Of a DNA stretch of 64,000 nt, positions 9,687 through 19,335 are shown piece after piece (positions within the stretch are counted from its first letter, which is position 1; every line of letters starts with the position of its first letter). Source of the stretch: Tomocerus qinae (taxonomy: Eukaryota; Arthropoda; Collembola; Entomobryomorpha; Tomoceridae). Under the pieces are notes generated by a model that did no database searches, was not told the DNA's origin, and saw only the letters and a list, made by a program, of their open reading frames with translations. The stretch spans positions 11,036,001-11,100,000 of the forward strand of contig CM034546.1 of NCBI GenBank assembly GCA_020055645.1, given 5' to 3'. The translations under genes were made by a program, and so were the position numbers.

Positions 9687-12055
9687 TGTGTGTGTGTTAG
9701 TGGGAGAGTATGATCAATACTATTGATTAGCAAAGACACACTACCGCTCAAGCCGCGAGGACTTACTTGCAGTTACTCCCTGAACAGCTTTACTGTTCGG
9801 AGAAGCCACTCATTCGTCCTGCAGACATACAAAATGAAAGCAGAGACGACAAGGGCAACCCCGGTAACTCATCCACATGAATGAGAAACTTGCTCAGGTG
9901 TTTGAATCTCAACTCGCTCAAAGCTGGGCATTCAGCTGCATGGTGGACCGACGTCTCGACGCTTATTGCGCACAGAGGGCATAGCGGAGACGAATGATTC
10001 CCCAATTGATTCTGATGCTTGGCCAAGGAGGAGAAACCTGTAATTAAATGAGTGAAGACCCTGAGCGTTCTTCTACTCAAACTTGTGAAATATATGCTTT
10101 TGATGTGTGAAGGTGAAGGCAAGAATAATTTTGCATTTTTACAATCCGTACGTTTTTTCCAATTTTGAATAGTCAATTTGTTGAAATATTTTGAGATGAC
10201 AGTTTTTGCACATTGTGCTGAGAAAGGCAGTATTGGTTCAGGACCAAAAACTTCCATTTTTGTGGACTCTTTCGCTAGTGAATCCGCCTCTTCGTTTCCT
10301 ATGATCCCAGTATGACTGGGAACCCATTGAAGGGTAACGGATGCGTTATTGGAAAGTATATGCAAGGCTTTGAAGCATTCGAGAATCAAGGCCGACTCTG
10401 TGTAATTAGCCTCAAGAGCTTTTAGAGAACTGAGAGAATCACTGTAGATGACTACTTCATCTCTCCAGTTCAGATCAGTAATTCGTAAGATAACCATTAG
10501 AATAGCTACCAGTTCCGCTTGAAACACAGTAGAATATTTTCCTAAGCATTGTTGTATGATGATGTGGCTGTCAATGCTACGAACGATTGCAGCACATCCA
10601 GCTAAATTGTCAATTTTTGACCCGTCTGTGTAACAGACCAGTCTTTGGTTTGAAGGTTGAAGAATGACGGGTTTTTCTGTGTCCAAAACAGTAAAATTCT
10701 TACCCATGAGGGCAGTTAAGGGAATTGAATCCATAGGGAATTCTAACTCAGGCAATTGTTTCAGATTATTTGTAATTAGATCAACGTGAGTTAATCTTTT
10801 AAGGCTCCTCTCCCGTGCCAGGGAAGCCATTTTCAGTACAGCGCAGTCGATGCGCTGTTGTAATAGCAGTTTTAGTAAGAAATAGTTCTATAGGCTCAAT
10901 ACCTACTATACATTCTAATGCTGCAGAGGGTGTACTATGCATAGCACTAGTAGTCATAAGACAGGCCAGTCGTTGAACACTGGCCAAAGCTGTCATTCTG
11001 GATTTGTTGTGAACAGCTGTTAGCCACGAACAAGCTGCATATGATAAAGCGGGTCTAACTACTGCTGTGTAGAGCCACAATGTGATTTTTGGGGACAGGC
11101 CCCATGTTTGGCCAACAGCTCTTTTGCATTGCATAAGAGCTGCTTTTGCCTTAGCGCTTTTAACATTACAGTGGGTAGTCCAAGTCAGTCCATTATCCAA
11201 ATGGACACCCAGATACCGAACAGTATTGACAAATGCAATGTCTTTACCTCTCAATCTAAGAGGTTTCATTTTGGGTTTTTTATGCCGTGTATGAAATATA
11301 ATAATTTCTATTTTGTCAGGGTGGATAGAAAGATCCCGCTGACTGCACCAATTTTCGATGATACTGAGGGCTCTTTGTCCCAGAGCTCTCATTGTAGCTT
11401 CATCTATGCCAACCTGAAGAAGGCCAAGATCATCTGCATATGCTTGTCTGTAGATAGAACTGACGTTGGAGAGCTTCTCCAGTAGTTCGTGAATGACTAG
11501 ATTCCATAATAATGGCGACAGCACCCCCCCTTGAGGGCACCCTCGTTCAACTTTTGTGCATTGAATGGCGCTACGAACGGTAACGTTTACGGTACGATCT
11601 CTTAGCATTCGTTCTATCCAACGAATAATGGCTACATTTATTCCTTCTCTTTCCAGAGCCAAATGAATCGTTTTGAAGGTGGCATGGCTAAAAGCCCCCT
11701 CGATATCTAAGATACCGAGAGCCATTTGATTACTCTTGAGGGCACATTCAGTGCGAGCAATGTATTGATGAAGAGCTGCATCAGTGGAAATACCACGTAG
11801 ATATGCAAACTGTCCTGCATCTTTCATTTTATTTTCAAGCTCTGGAGTTTTGATACTCCAGTCAATAAGACGTTCAAGTATTTTCATACAAGTCGAAATA
11901 AGTGATATCGGTCGCTAAGAGTTAGCTTTTTGATAACTACTCTTGCCCGGCTTTGGTATGAAGATTACTTTAGTTTGCCGCCATGCTATTGGAATGTATC
12001 CAAAGTCAAGACTAGCTTTAAGAATATTACATAGATAAGGGGCTAATTCCCTCGA
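9687..12055 (-). mobile_element. 5'-truncated LINE (I/Jockey superfamily) inserted in block copy 2
   Basis: Minus-strand non-LTR element flanked by a 9-bp duplication, ccaagcgtg, at 9678-9686 and 12056-12064. Its 3' end (left side) carries a short (CA)n tail (about 9685-9697). The 5' end is truncated inside the fingers of the reverse transcriptase. It interrupts the 3' flank of channel copy 2, whose sequence resumes at 12065 as in copy 1. Confidence 0.93.
9790..12055 (-). pseudogene. LINE ORF2: reverse transcriptase, RNase H, CCHC
   Basis: Reading on the minus strand, it starts inside RT (IAWRQTKVIFIPKPGK, about 11990-11945). Then come GCPQGGVLSPLLWN (about 11545) and the catalytic YADD (about 11440). 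Next is the thumb (YLGVHLDNGLTW, about 11225-11180), RNase H (CYTDGSKID near 10635; WVPSHTGIIGNEEAD near 10330), and a C-terminal CPLC...H...C motif (about 9975-9925). An in-frame TAG follows KANS at 11914-11918, where related elements read on into RPISLIS. Two small compensating indels near 10800 and 10833 disturb the RT-RNase H linker. Otherwise long frames remain, so the copy is fairly young. Confidence 0.9.
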
Positions 12056-12064
12056 CCAAGCGTG
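12056..12064. repeat. LINE target-site duplication, right
   Basis: ccaagcgtg, the partner of 9678-9686. Here it leads straight into gtaatagtaaaatt, shared with copy 1. Confidence 0.85.
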
Positions 12065-12124
12065 GTAATAGTAAAATTTACTTAAAGTTAGATTACTTAA
12101 TTCATAATGCATGGCAGTACTACT

Positions 12125-12780
12125 ACAATTAACTGAATTTATTGTTTAAATTATTATGAAAACTGTTATAAATAATTGAGCAGCGATAATGTTTACATTA
12201 TATGCAATACAGCGGTGGAATGTTTGCATTTTTGGAGATGGATATTTAAGTAGGGCATTCATGTTTTAACATGGTTGATGTTCTAGGGTGGTTGGCATTA
12301 GTTGTAACTTGTTTAATTATAACCCCGTATGAAAACGAATGATCCAGAAGTCCAAAGTCCAAAAGTCGTTCTAAATTCAAAATATAGTTAAATTGTCTGC
12401 CACCGTAAATTTGGTGTATTATAAAATTGATAATCACTTCAATACCACAATCGAAGAATTACAAAACTCAATAATACCACATCAACATTTATTTATTATT
12501 TTGCATTAAAAATTGTATACTTTCCACCAGTAATTCCTAAATCTTATGTTTAATTTTAATTTAACTACAAACATTACTCAGCGTAAACCTTTAATTGTAA
12601 GCAGAAAAACAAAATTCCACACAAATCCACGTGCATAATTATTTTCAAAAAAACCTTCAAAAGGTTATAAGATTAATGAGACATTTATTACATGCAAACT
12701 TCTCATTTGGTTTAATTGACAATTATGAGCATTCAAAGCTTAATTTCTATGGTTTTCATTGACTATTTAGCACGTTTTTA
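12125..12780 (+). repeat. Shared distal upstream region of peptide gene 2
   Basis: Homologous to 5385-6030 upstream of peptide gene 1 (for example ttataaccccgtatgaaaac at 12319). The short open frames here are not conserved between copies. No gene is seen. Confidence 0.65.
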
Positions 12781-12919
12781 GAAATAATATAAAAATATTT
12801 GTAAACAAAGCTAGTTCAGAATTCACGATAGATAAACAACGCAATTATTATGCAGACATTGCCAAGGATAATGGATCAATAAAATCATGTTTACATTACT
12901 AATTGTCTGTGGAAATCCG

Positions 12920-12927
12920 TATAAATA
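12920..12927 (+). promoter_or_regulatory. TATA box of peptide gene 2
   Basis: TATAAATA, 105 bases before the ATG, the same spacing as in copy 1, followed by the conserved ttactggcatacaatcatcg segment. Confidence 0.75.
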
Positions 12928-13024
12928 GAGCCATTTAAAAGCGTTACTGGCATACAATCATCGACCAATCTCAGAGAACCAGCTCCATCAACTTTGTGAA
13001 ATCTTTAATTTCTACCAATCAAAA

Positions 13025-13253
13025 ATGAAACTTGTCGTGGCTTTCTACTTGGCGCTACTTGTTTTTTTGGCCGTACAGAAAGAAATTCTGGCTGCAGATG
13101 GTAAGTTTGCATTACATACAAAATTATTTTTACTAGAAACTTCATCGTTTTTAGAATGACCTTTCCACTAAATAATATCAACTTTTTTTAATAGCCAACA
13201 AGACTGCCGAAGACGCAAAGGGGAGAGGAATGTTGAACTGGGGAAAACGTTAG
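13025..13253 (+). CDS. Secreted amidated small peptide precursor, copy 2
   Basis: Exons 13025-13100 and 13195-13253 with a 94-bp GT-AG intron at the same phase as copy 1. It also encodes 44 residues. Differences from copy 1 fall in the signal peptide and its end (V to L at about residue 15, T to K near residue 19). The secreted part from ADANKTAEDAKGR to the terminal GMLNWGKR is identical. Because the intron and flanks have diverged far more than the mature peptide, purifying selection on the peptide is likely. The processing prediction and uncertainty of family are as for copy 1. Confidence 0.83.
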
Positions 13254-13610
13254 TAGCAACTCGCCCCTACATGACATTCGATATCTGCCCTCACGGACTA
13301 TCCGAATTTTAAAATATATGCAGAATTATAAAAACTTTATTTTGTTAAATTCTAATTTCGTACTGTGCAATCTTTATCGGAGAACACCGACAATTGTTTT
13401 ATTAATTCATAAAATAAATGCAATTAATTGATTTGTACGTGTAAAAGAATTTATTTATTAACCGACTTCATAGTTTGTATCATGTATTAATAATTTCATC
13501 GTCCAACACTAACTAGTAACTAACTAACGATAAAAGTACAAAACGTAAATGGTTTTTCAATCAAACAGACGCATTAATGTTCGTAGATTTTTCTAAAATA
13601 CATTTCAAAC

Positions 13611-14085
13611 ACAAATTTATGAAATATAAACACAAGATTTATCCGCATCAAAACGAAAAAAATGACATTACAGTTAGGTCTAAGCAATGTCCTTTGTATT
13701 CTGAATCTTCCGACCTGAAACGGATGCATTATTTTGAAATGAGAACTTGCTAGCTGTGTATTTTTATTATATTTATATTATGCTTGTTAATTCATATTCA
13801 CCCATTCTCTTTGTATGAATACCTTTAGTTTCGGTATTTTATCATTAATTTATTTAAATTTATTTATACTAATATATGCAAAAAACTGTAAGTAGCAAAG
13901 AAGGTTTTATGTGGGAAATGAAGAAAATGTGCTGGGAAATGAAACATTTATACACAGAAGGGATTTATAAATTGTTCTCCGAAGCAGACTTACATGAGAC
14001 TGAACTTATTAGTTCTTTTTAAGTCATATCCTTGATTAATGACAAATAGTATTCCTTTTTCACTTGTAGAACGACTCAGTAATGC
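13611..14085. other. Noncoding AT-rich sequence
   Basis: No gene, RNA or repeat structure recognised. A short word pair, tgtgggaaatgaag and tgctgggaaatgaaac, near 13910-13945 is the only local repeat. Confidence 0.5.
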
Positions 14086-14087
14086 TC

Positions 14088-14212
14088 AGCATTTATATTT
14101 GGGTCAACCTTCACATTTGGGACAGTCTTTAAATTTGGGCTGGCATTTAAATTTGAGGCAGAGTTTATATTTGGATCAGCATATTTACATTTTGGGCAGC
14201 CTTTAAATTAGA
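14088..14212. repeat. Degenerate ~24-bp tandem repeat
   Basis: About five units of the form (c/g)(a/c)ca(t/g)(c)tttaaatttgggc(t/a)g, seen in atttgggtcaaccttcac, atttgggacagtctttaa, atttgggctggcatttaa and atttgaggcagagtttat. No coding potential is seen. Confidence 0.6.
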
Positions 14213-14629
14213 TTTTCTGTTGATTTTGATGTCTATTTTAATTTTTTATTGATTTTGATGGTCAACATTAATGATTTTCAATTTTCTGTTTATTTTAATA
14301 GTTAATATTGTTCTATTGATTGACTGCTCATTTCAAAAATTTCAAAATAGATGTATTATGTATTTCTACTATGTGTGCACGGTTCCCTTAATTTAGGTGA
14401 GTTTCTACAAGGGCTTGCTGTAAGTTTTTACTGTTAGTTAAGTATGTAAAGCGTCAATTCCATTCACAAAAAATAAAAGTGTTCTCAATGCCCATGTGGC
14501 AGTAATCGGTAACGGTTTTTGTTATTTTCTGCTTATTGACTACACCAATGTTGTCATTGCAATAGAGGAAGCTCAAGTCTCTAATTAATTACAGTCCATC
14601 CCTTCCAACTTTCGGGGATCCTATGACTT
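14213..14629. other. Noncoding sequence between small repeats
   Basis: AT-rich, with repeated tttattgattttgatg and ttgattttgat words near 14220-14330 but no gene. No RNA gene is seen. Confidence 0.5.
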
Positions 14630-14825
14630 CGTCGGTTGTCGGGTGGTTAGACATTGGGTGTTAGGTAGTTAGCTGTCGGGTATCGGTTGGGAAGGATTTG
14701 GCCGCTGTCGGGCGTCGGGTGGGAAGGCATCGGGTGTCCGGTAGTTGGATGTCGGGTAGAAAGGAATTGGTCGTGGTCAGGCGTCAGGTAGGAGGGTGCC
14801 GGGTGGTTGGCTGTCGTGTGTCGCA
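14630..14825. repeat. G-rich degenerate repeat (tcgggtgg-type)
   Basis: About 195 bases strongly G-biased on the plus strand, built from variants of gtcgggtggttag, gtcgggcgtcgggtgg and ggtgtccggtagttgg. Closely spaced GGG and GG runs could form G-quadruplexes. A 71-codon open frame through it (14698-14913) is repeat-derived and not supported. Confidence 0.7.
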
Positions 14826-14997
14826 TTTTAGCTCAATACCATTTCAATTAAACTATCAATATTATGAAACGTTAGCCCTTCCCGAAACTCAGTTCTATAT
14901 CCTTACACAATAATAGAGTGATAACGCAGATGTATAACGTAAAACGTGAAATTTTAGAGCAGCTGTAGGTATGTTAAACTGATCAGTGCAAGCTACA

Positions 14998-15433
14998 CAG
15001 GGTTGGGTCGTGGTTAAAACCGTTTTGACCACTTTCGGTCAAAACGGCCCGGTCAAAACATACCCAAAAAGCGGTCAAAATGGTCAAAATGGACATAATA
15101 CCCGTTTGGGGTACGTTGAGACACCAAGGTAGCTATTACTGCAACAGTAAACAACAAATATAACTTTCTAAAGGTTGCAGTTAAAAATGATTAGAGTGTG
15201 CCATTTTGTATTAATTTGTATGTTAGTAGATTAGTGTTTCATTGGTTTTAGGTAATATTTCATTCTCTAAATATTTTAAATATGCTTTGCTAGCCTAAGT
15301 AACTGTATACTGATATTTTGACCGTTTTGACCGTTTTGACCATTTTAGCCGTTTTGACCGTTTTAGCCGTTTTGACCGTTTTGACCACCCGGCCCGGTCA
15401 AAATGCAAAAAAGTGGTCAATTTCCCAACACTT
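14998..15433. mobile_element. hAT-type nonautonomous element (436 bp)
   Basis: Flanked by a perfect 8-bp duplication, AAGCTACA (14990-14997 and 15434-15441), the length hAT transposases make. The left end is CAGGGTTGGG; the reverse complement of the right end is AAGTGTTGGG. Inside both ends are gaccgttttg/ggtcaaaacg tandem words in opposite orientation, with the right side holding about seven 10-11-bp units at 15318-15390. It encodes nothing, so a related autonomous hAT must have moved it. Confidence 0.9.
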
Positions 15434-15574
15434 AAGCTACATCATGTATCGTGTAGAATTGACACTAACTTTCAAAATCAATATTGGAATAACAGCACTT
15501 TGTTGATTTGATAATCTCGTCGTTAGTTATGGGTTTGTGAGCATGCCATATGCCATGTCGAAGAAGGTACCTAC

Positions 15575-15715
15575 AGGAGACCCGAAAGCCGAAAATTATG
15601 ATTTTATGTATGTCGAAAATTGATTTTACGTATGTCGAAAATTGATTTTAAGCATGCCGAAATTGATTTTAGGCATACCAAAAATCGATCTTACGCATGC
15701 CGAAAATGCCACATA
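15575..15715. repeat. ~30-bp tandem repeat (tatgtcgaaaattgatttta)
   Basis: About five units of (c)tatgtcgaaaattgatttta or catgccgaaaattgatttta, diverging toward the right. Noncoding. Confidence 0.75.
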
Positions 15716-15878
15716 ATAAATGACGTAAAGTAAACAATGATATCGTTTTTGAGAGGTAATGAATCAGAATTTTTGCGATATTTTTTAGATTGCGGCATTC
15801 ACGCCCCACTCTACACTTTGACTTACGACATCTGCGCTATCACTCTAACATTATGAGACGATACTTTCTTTCTACGCA

Positions 15879-15887
15879 ATATTATAA
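15879..15887. repeat. Giant element target-site duplication, left
   Basis: ATATTATAA directly before the terminal ACTCTAGTTAAG. The same nine bases follow the right terminus at 61773-61781. Nine bases is the usual target duplication of Mutator-like and Foldback elements. Confidence 0.85.
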
Positions 15888-16440
15888 ACTCTAGTTAAGT
15901 TTTACCCACTTTTTGGTCTATACCCACATTTTGGTCCATACCCACTTTTTGGTCCATACCTACTTTTTAATGCATTTTATGTTCAAGTTTAAATAAAGTA
16001 ACCCTAAAATAAATAAAGTAGCACAAAATTAAATAAAGTAACACAAAATTAAATAAAGTAACCCAAAAATTAATAAAATAACCCAAATTTAAATATAAAA
16101 ATCCAAAAACAAATAAAGTAATACAAATTTAAACAAATTAACCTAAAAATAAATAAAGTAACCAAAAATTAAACAAAGTAACTCATAAATTAATACAGTA
16201 ACCAAAACTTGAATAAAGTAATACAAATCTAAAAAAATTAACAAAAACTAAATAAAGTAACCCAAATTTAAATAAAGTAACCCAAATCTAAATAAAGTAA
16301 GAAAAATTTAAGTAAAGTAAACCAATATAAATCAAATAAGCCAAATTTAAATAAAGTAACCCCAAACAAATAAAATATGCAAAATTTAAATAAACTACCC
16401 TAAATAAATAAAGTACTATAAAATTGTAAATGTCACAAAT
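15888..16440 (+). repeat. Outer terminal inverted repeat, left
   Basis: About 550 bases, by eye essentially identical to the reverse complement of 61220-61772. It begins ACTCTAGTTAAG. Then come three 18-bp units (actttttggtctataccc type, about 15908-15962). A long run of ~20-bp units (aaataaagtaacccaaattt type, about 20-22 units) fills 15990-16420. It ends at the first satellite A unit. Confidence 0.93.
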
Positions 16441-17740
16441 GTCCTCGACATTTGTGGATACAATACAGCTGTTAGGAAAAGCTAGTTTAGGAGATATGAA
16501 TTATGAAATAAATTTGGGTATGAAAACTAGTGTTAAGGTTTTATGACTTTTGTAGAGAACCCTCTCTAGTGCGACAAGGTATTAAATTTTTAAATAAAGG
16601 TCACACATGTCCTCGACATTTGTAGATAAAATACAGCTGTTAGGGAAAGCTAGTTTAGGAGATATGAATTATGAAATAAATTTGGGTATGAAAACTAGTG
16701 TTAAGGTTTTATGACTTTTGTAGAGAACCCTCTCTAGTGCGACAAGGTATTAAATTTTTAAATAAAGGTCAAACATGTCCTCGACATTTGTAGATACAAT
16801 ACAGCTGTTAGGGAAAGCTAGTTTAGGAGATATGAATTATGAAATAAATTTGGGTATGAAAACTAGTGTTAAGGTTTTATGACTTTTGTAGAGAACCCTC
16901 TCTAGTGCGACAAGGTATTAGCTTTTTAAATAAAGGTCACACATGTCCTCGACATTTGTAGATAAAATACAGCTGTTAGGGAAAGCTAGTTTAGGAGATA
17001 TGAATTATGAAATTAATTTGGGTATGAAAACTAGTGTTAAGGTTTTATGACTTTTATAGAAAACCCTCTCTAGTGCGACAAGGTATTAGCTTTTTAAATA
17101 AAGGTCACACATGTCCTCGACATTTGTGGATACAATATAGCTGTTAGGGAAAGCTAGTTTAGAAGATATGAATTATGAAATAAATTTGGGTATGAAAACT
17201 AGTGTTAAGGTTTTATGACTTTTATAGAAAACCCTCTCTAGTGCGACAAGGTATTAGCTTTTTAAATAAAGGTCACACATGTCCTCGACATTTGTGGATA
17301 CAATATAGCTGTTAGGGAAAGCTAGTTTAGAAGATATGAAATATGAAATAAATTTGGGTATGAAAACTAGTGTTTAGGTTTTATGACTTTTGTATAGAAC
17401 CCTCTCTAGTGCGACAAGGTATTAAATTTTTAAATAAAGGTCAGACATGTCCTCGACATTTGTAGATACAATACAGCTGTTAGGGAAAGCTAGTTTAGGA
17501 GATGTGAATTATGAAATAAATTTGGGTATGAAAACTAGTGTTAAGGTTTTATGACTTTTGTAGAGAACGCTCTCTAGTGCGACAAGGTATTAAATTTTTA
17601 AATATAGGTCACACATGTCCTCGACATTTGTGGATACAATACAGCTGTTAGGGAAAGCTAGTTTAGGAAATTTGAATTATGAAATAAATTTGGGTATGAA
17701 AACTAGTGTTAAGGTTTTATGACTTTTATAGAAAACCTAT
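16431..17740 (+). repeat. Satellite A, left arm (168-bp unit, ~8 copies)
   Basis: The word gtcctcgacatttgt starts at 16441, 16609, 16777 and 16945, giving an exact 168-bp period. About 7.8 units are present. Each runs from gtcctcgacatttg through cagctgttagggaaagcta and aactagtgttaaggtttt to aataaaggtcacacat. The unit contains a short palindrome, tgtcctcgaca. Units differ at few positions. The array is the inverted counterpart of 48590-61235. Confidence 0.95.
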
Positions 17741-17843
17741 TAATTGATTTATTGTTCGTTGTTGGCGAAGCTGTAAACTGCAAAGAAATCGTAACTGGAT
17801 AGGAATGAATAGGCCACCCAATTAGCTTGGTGGGTGGTGTATT

Positions 17844-17902
17844 GATTTTCAATAACGATTTATTCACAGCTTACTGCTGTGAATAAATCGTTATTGAAAA
17901 TC
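17844..17902. repeat. Perfect 27-bp hairpin
   Basis: gattttcaataacgatttat followed by tcacagc (17844-17870), loop ttact, then the exact reverse complement at 17876-17902. No mismatch in the 27-bp arms. It lies in the left spacer and I see no copy elsewhere in the window. It could be a fold-back insertion remnant or a recent palindromic rearrangement. Confidence 0.9.
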
Positions 17903-18579
17903 TGCAGCTCAAAGCCAGCCACGAAAAATAAATCAGTAATTAAGATTTAAAATTAGCAGGAAAGCTGAATAGGATAATACAAAGGGATGCCAGGATTCTT
18001 CGGCGAAAAAAATTTGGTAATTCTAATGTCATGTATATGTATAGTAGGACTTGCTTACATTCTATTAATCTATAGCATTTATAAATAAACCTTATATTAT
18101 AAGACTAAGAATAAAAATATCTCAATATTTCCAGTTCTGTGAATACTAAAGCGTCGTCTTTATTATTTTGCCAGACCAGAAAGACAGACTTAAGATAAGA
18201 AAATGCCCAATATACATTTGTTTACAAATGTGAAAACGTGACAGTTGTATGTATGTTTTTGATATCTACCGAAGGAACAATCCTTTGATCAGTTCTATAA
18301 ACAAATGGTAATTACTCAGCATTTGCTTATCTTATGTTGTGCCTAATAACAAATGAGTTCCAAACATCACATAATGCAGTCATTATTCAATAGAAATTCA
18401 CTAAAAATTTGCACAAAACATTGCTAAAAAACTTTGTGTAACTACAAGTAGCTTTCAATGTACTTATTCTTTCTGTTGTGTTGAATTCAATAGTGAGACT
18501 AGTGAACAAATACCTTCAGTAAAAATAAGTTATTAAATCGCTACATTTTTTAATTTGGTTACAGCGTCACTATCAAAAT

Positions 18580-19240
18580 AAAATAGTCGGCCTACAAAAA
18601 ATTCAATTATAGAATTTGCAGGCTCCTTTCTATTTGCAATATTACTCTTTTACAACAACGAATCTTTGTTTGACACGGGAAGATAAAAAGCAAACATTAC
18701 ACATAATACAAGGAATATGAACGACTTAAGAACGCCATGCACACATGTATGCAAATTTCGGTTGGCCATTGTATAAGCTTCTGTAAATTATCCAACTGAT
18801 ATACTCAACGCCAGACTCATTTGCTCACAGGATAAGCAATTGCTGAATAAATATCTATATCTATCTTCAAGAACAATCTACATTTGTTTACAAATCATAA
18901 AACGGAATTCATTCGATAACTGCCGATACTGTAAACAAGAGACGAGGGAACTAAAAAACTAACTAAAGCAATACTTGTTGGTACAAGTACTGTTTCAGTC
19001 AATTTCGCGTGGGAACTACTTATTGTATGGGGTTATTTTATACTTGTAAACAACATTTGCTTCGAACGTGACCATTGCTTTGCTCCATGGTTAAGCTAAC
19101 CAATGCATAATATGGGATATTGCTTCCTAACCTAGGATATTTAATAACATTCCTTGTCAAGCGATAATATAGTTGCTATTTATAAACGATGAAATTGCCA
19201 TATCCACCAGATAGGTTAGTACTAATTTATTAAAATTAAA
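18580..19240 (+). repeat. Direct repeat outside satellite B (outer copy)
   Basis: Diverged but clear match to 22860-23480. Shared words include gcttctgtaaattgtccaa, the aaccaatgcat(a/g)atatggg segment, and gttgctatttataaac. The two copies bracket the left satellite B array. Confidence 0.75.
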
Positions 19241-19335
19241 TCAAATAACATGGCATTAATAATAATACAAAGAGAAGGCTTTTAATCGGGGTTAATCAAA
19301 CATTCATGATTTTATACTAATGTAGCCCATTTAAA

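Larger units (their letters stand above)
8236..13610 (+). repeat. Duplicated block, copy 2 (channel + LINE insertion + peptide)
   Basis: Partner of 2478-7610. Homology starts at tgggtg(t/g)atgcacg near 8236 and ends near 13610. It is interrupted by the LINE at 9687-12055. Confidence 0.85.
17741..19335 (+). repeat. Left-arm spacer between satellites A and B
   Basis: Noncoding. From about 17985 to 19335 it matches the reverse complement of about 42430-43590, so the inverted arms continue through the spacer. The part 17741-17985 has no clear counterpart on the right. The segment 18580-19240 is repeated directly at 22860-23480. Confidence 0.7.

Noticed and set aside
11082-11485. Plus-strand open frames opposite the LINE
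   Set aside because: Antisense shadows of the reverse transcriptase frame.
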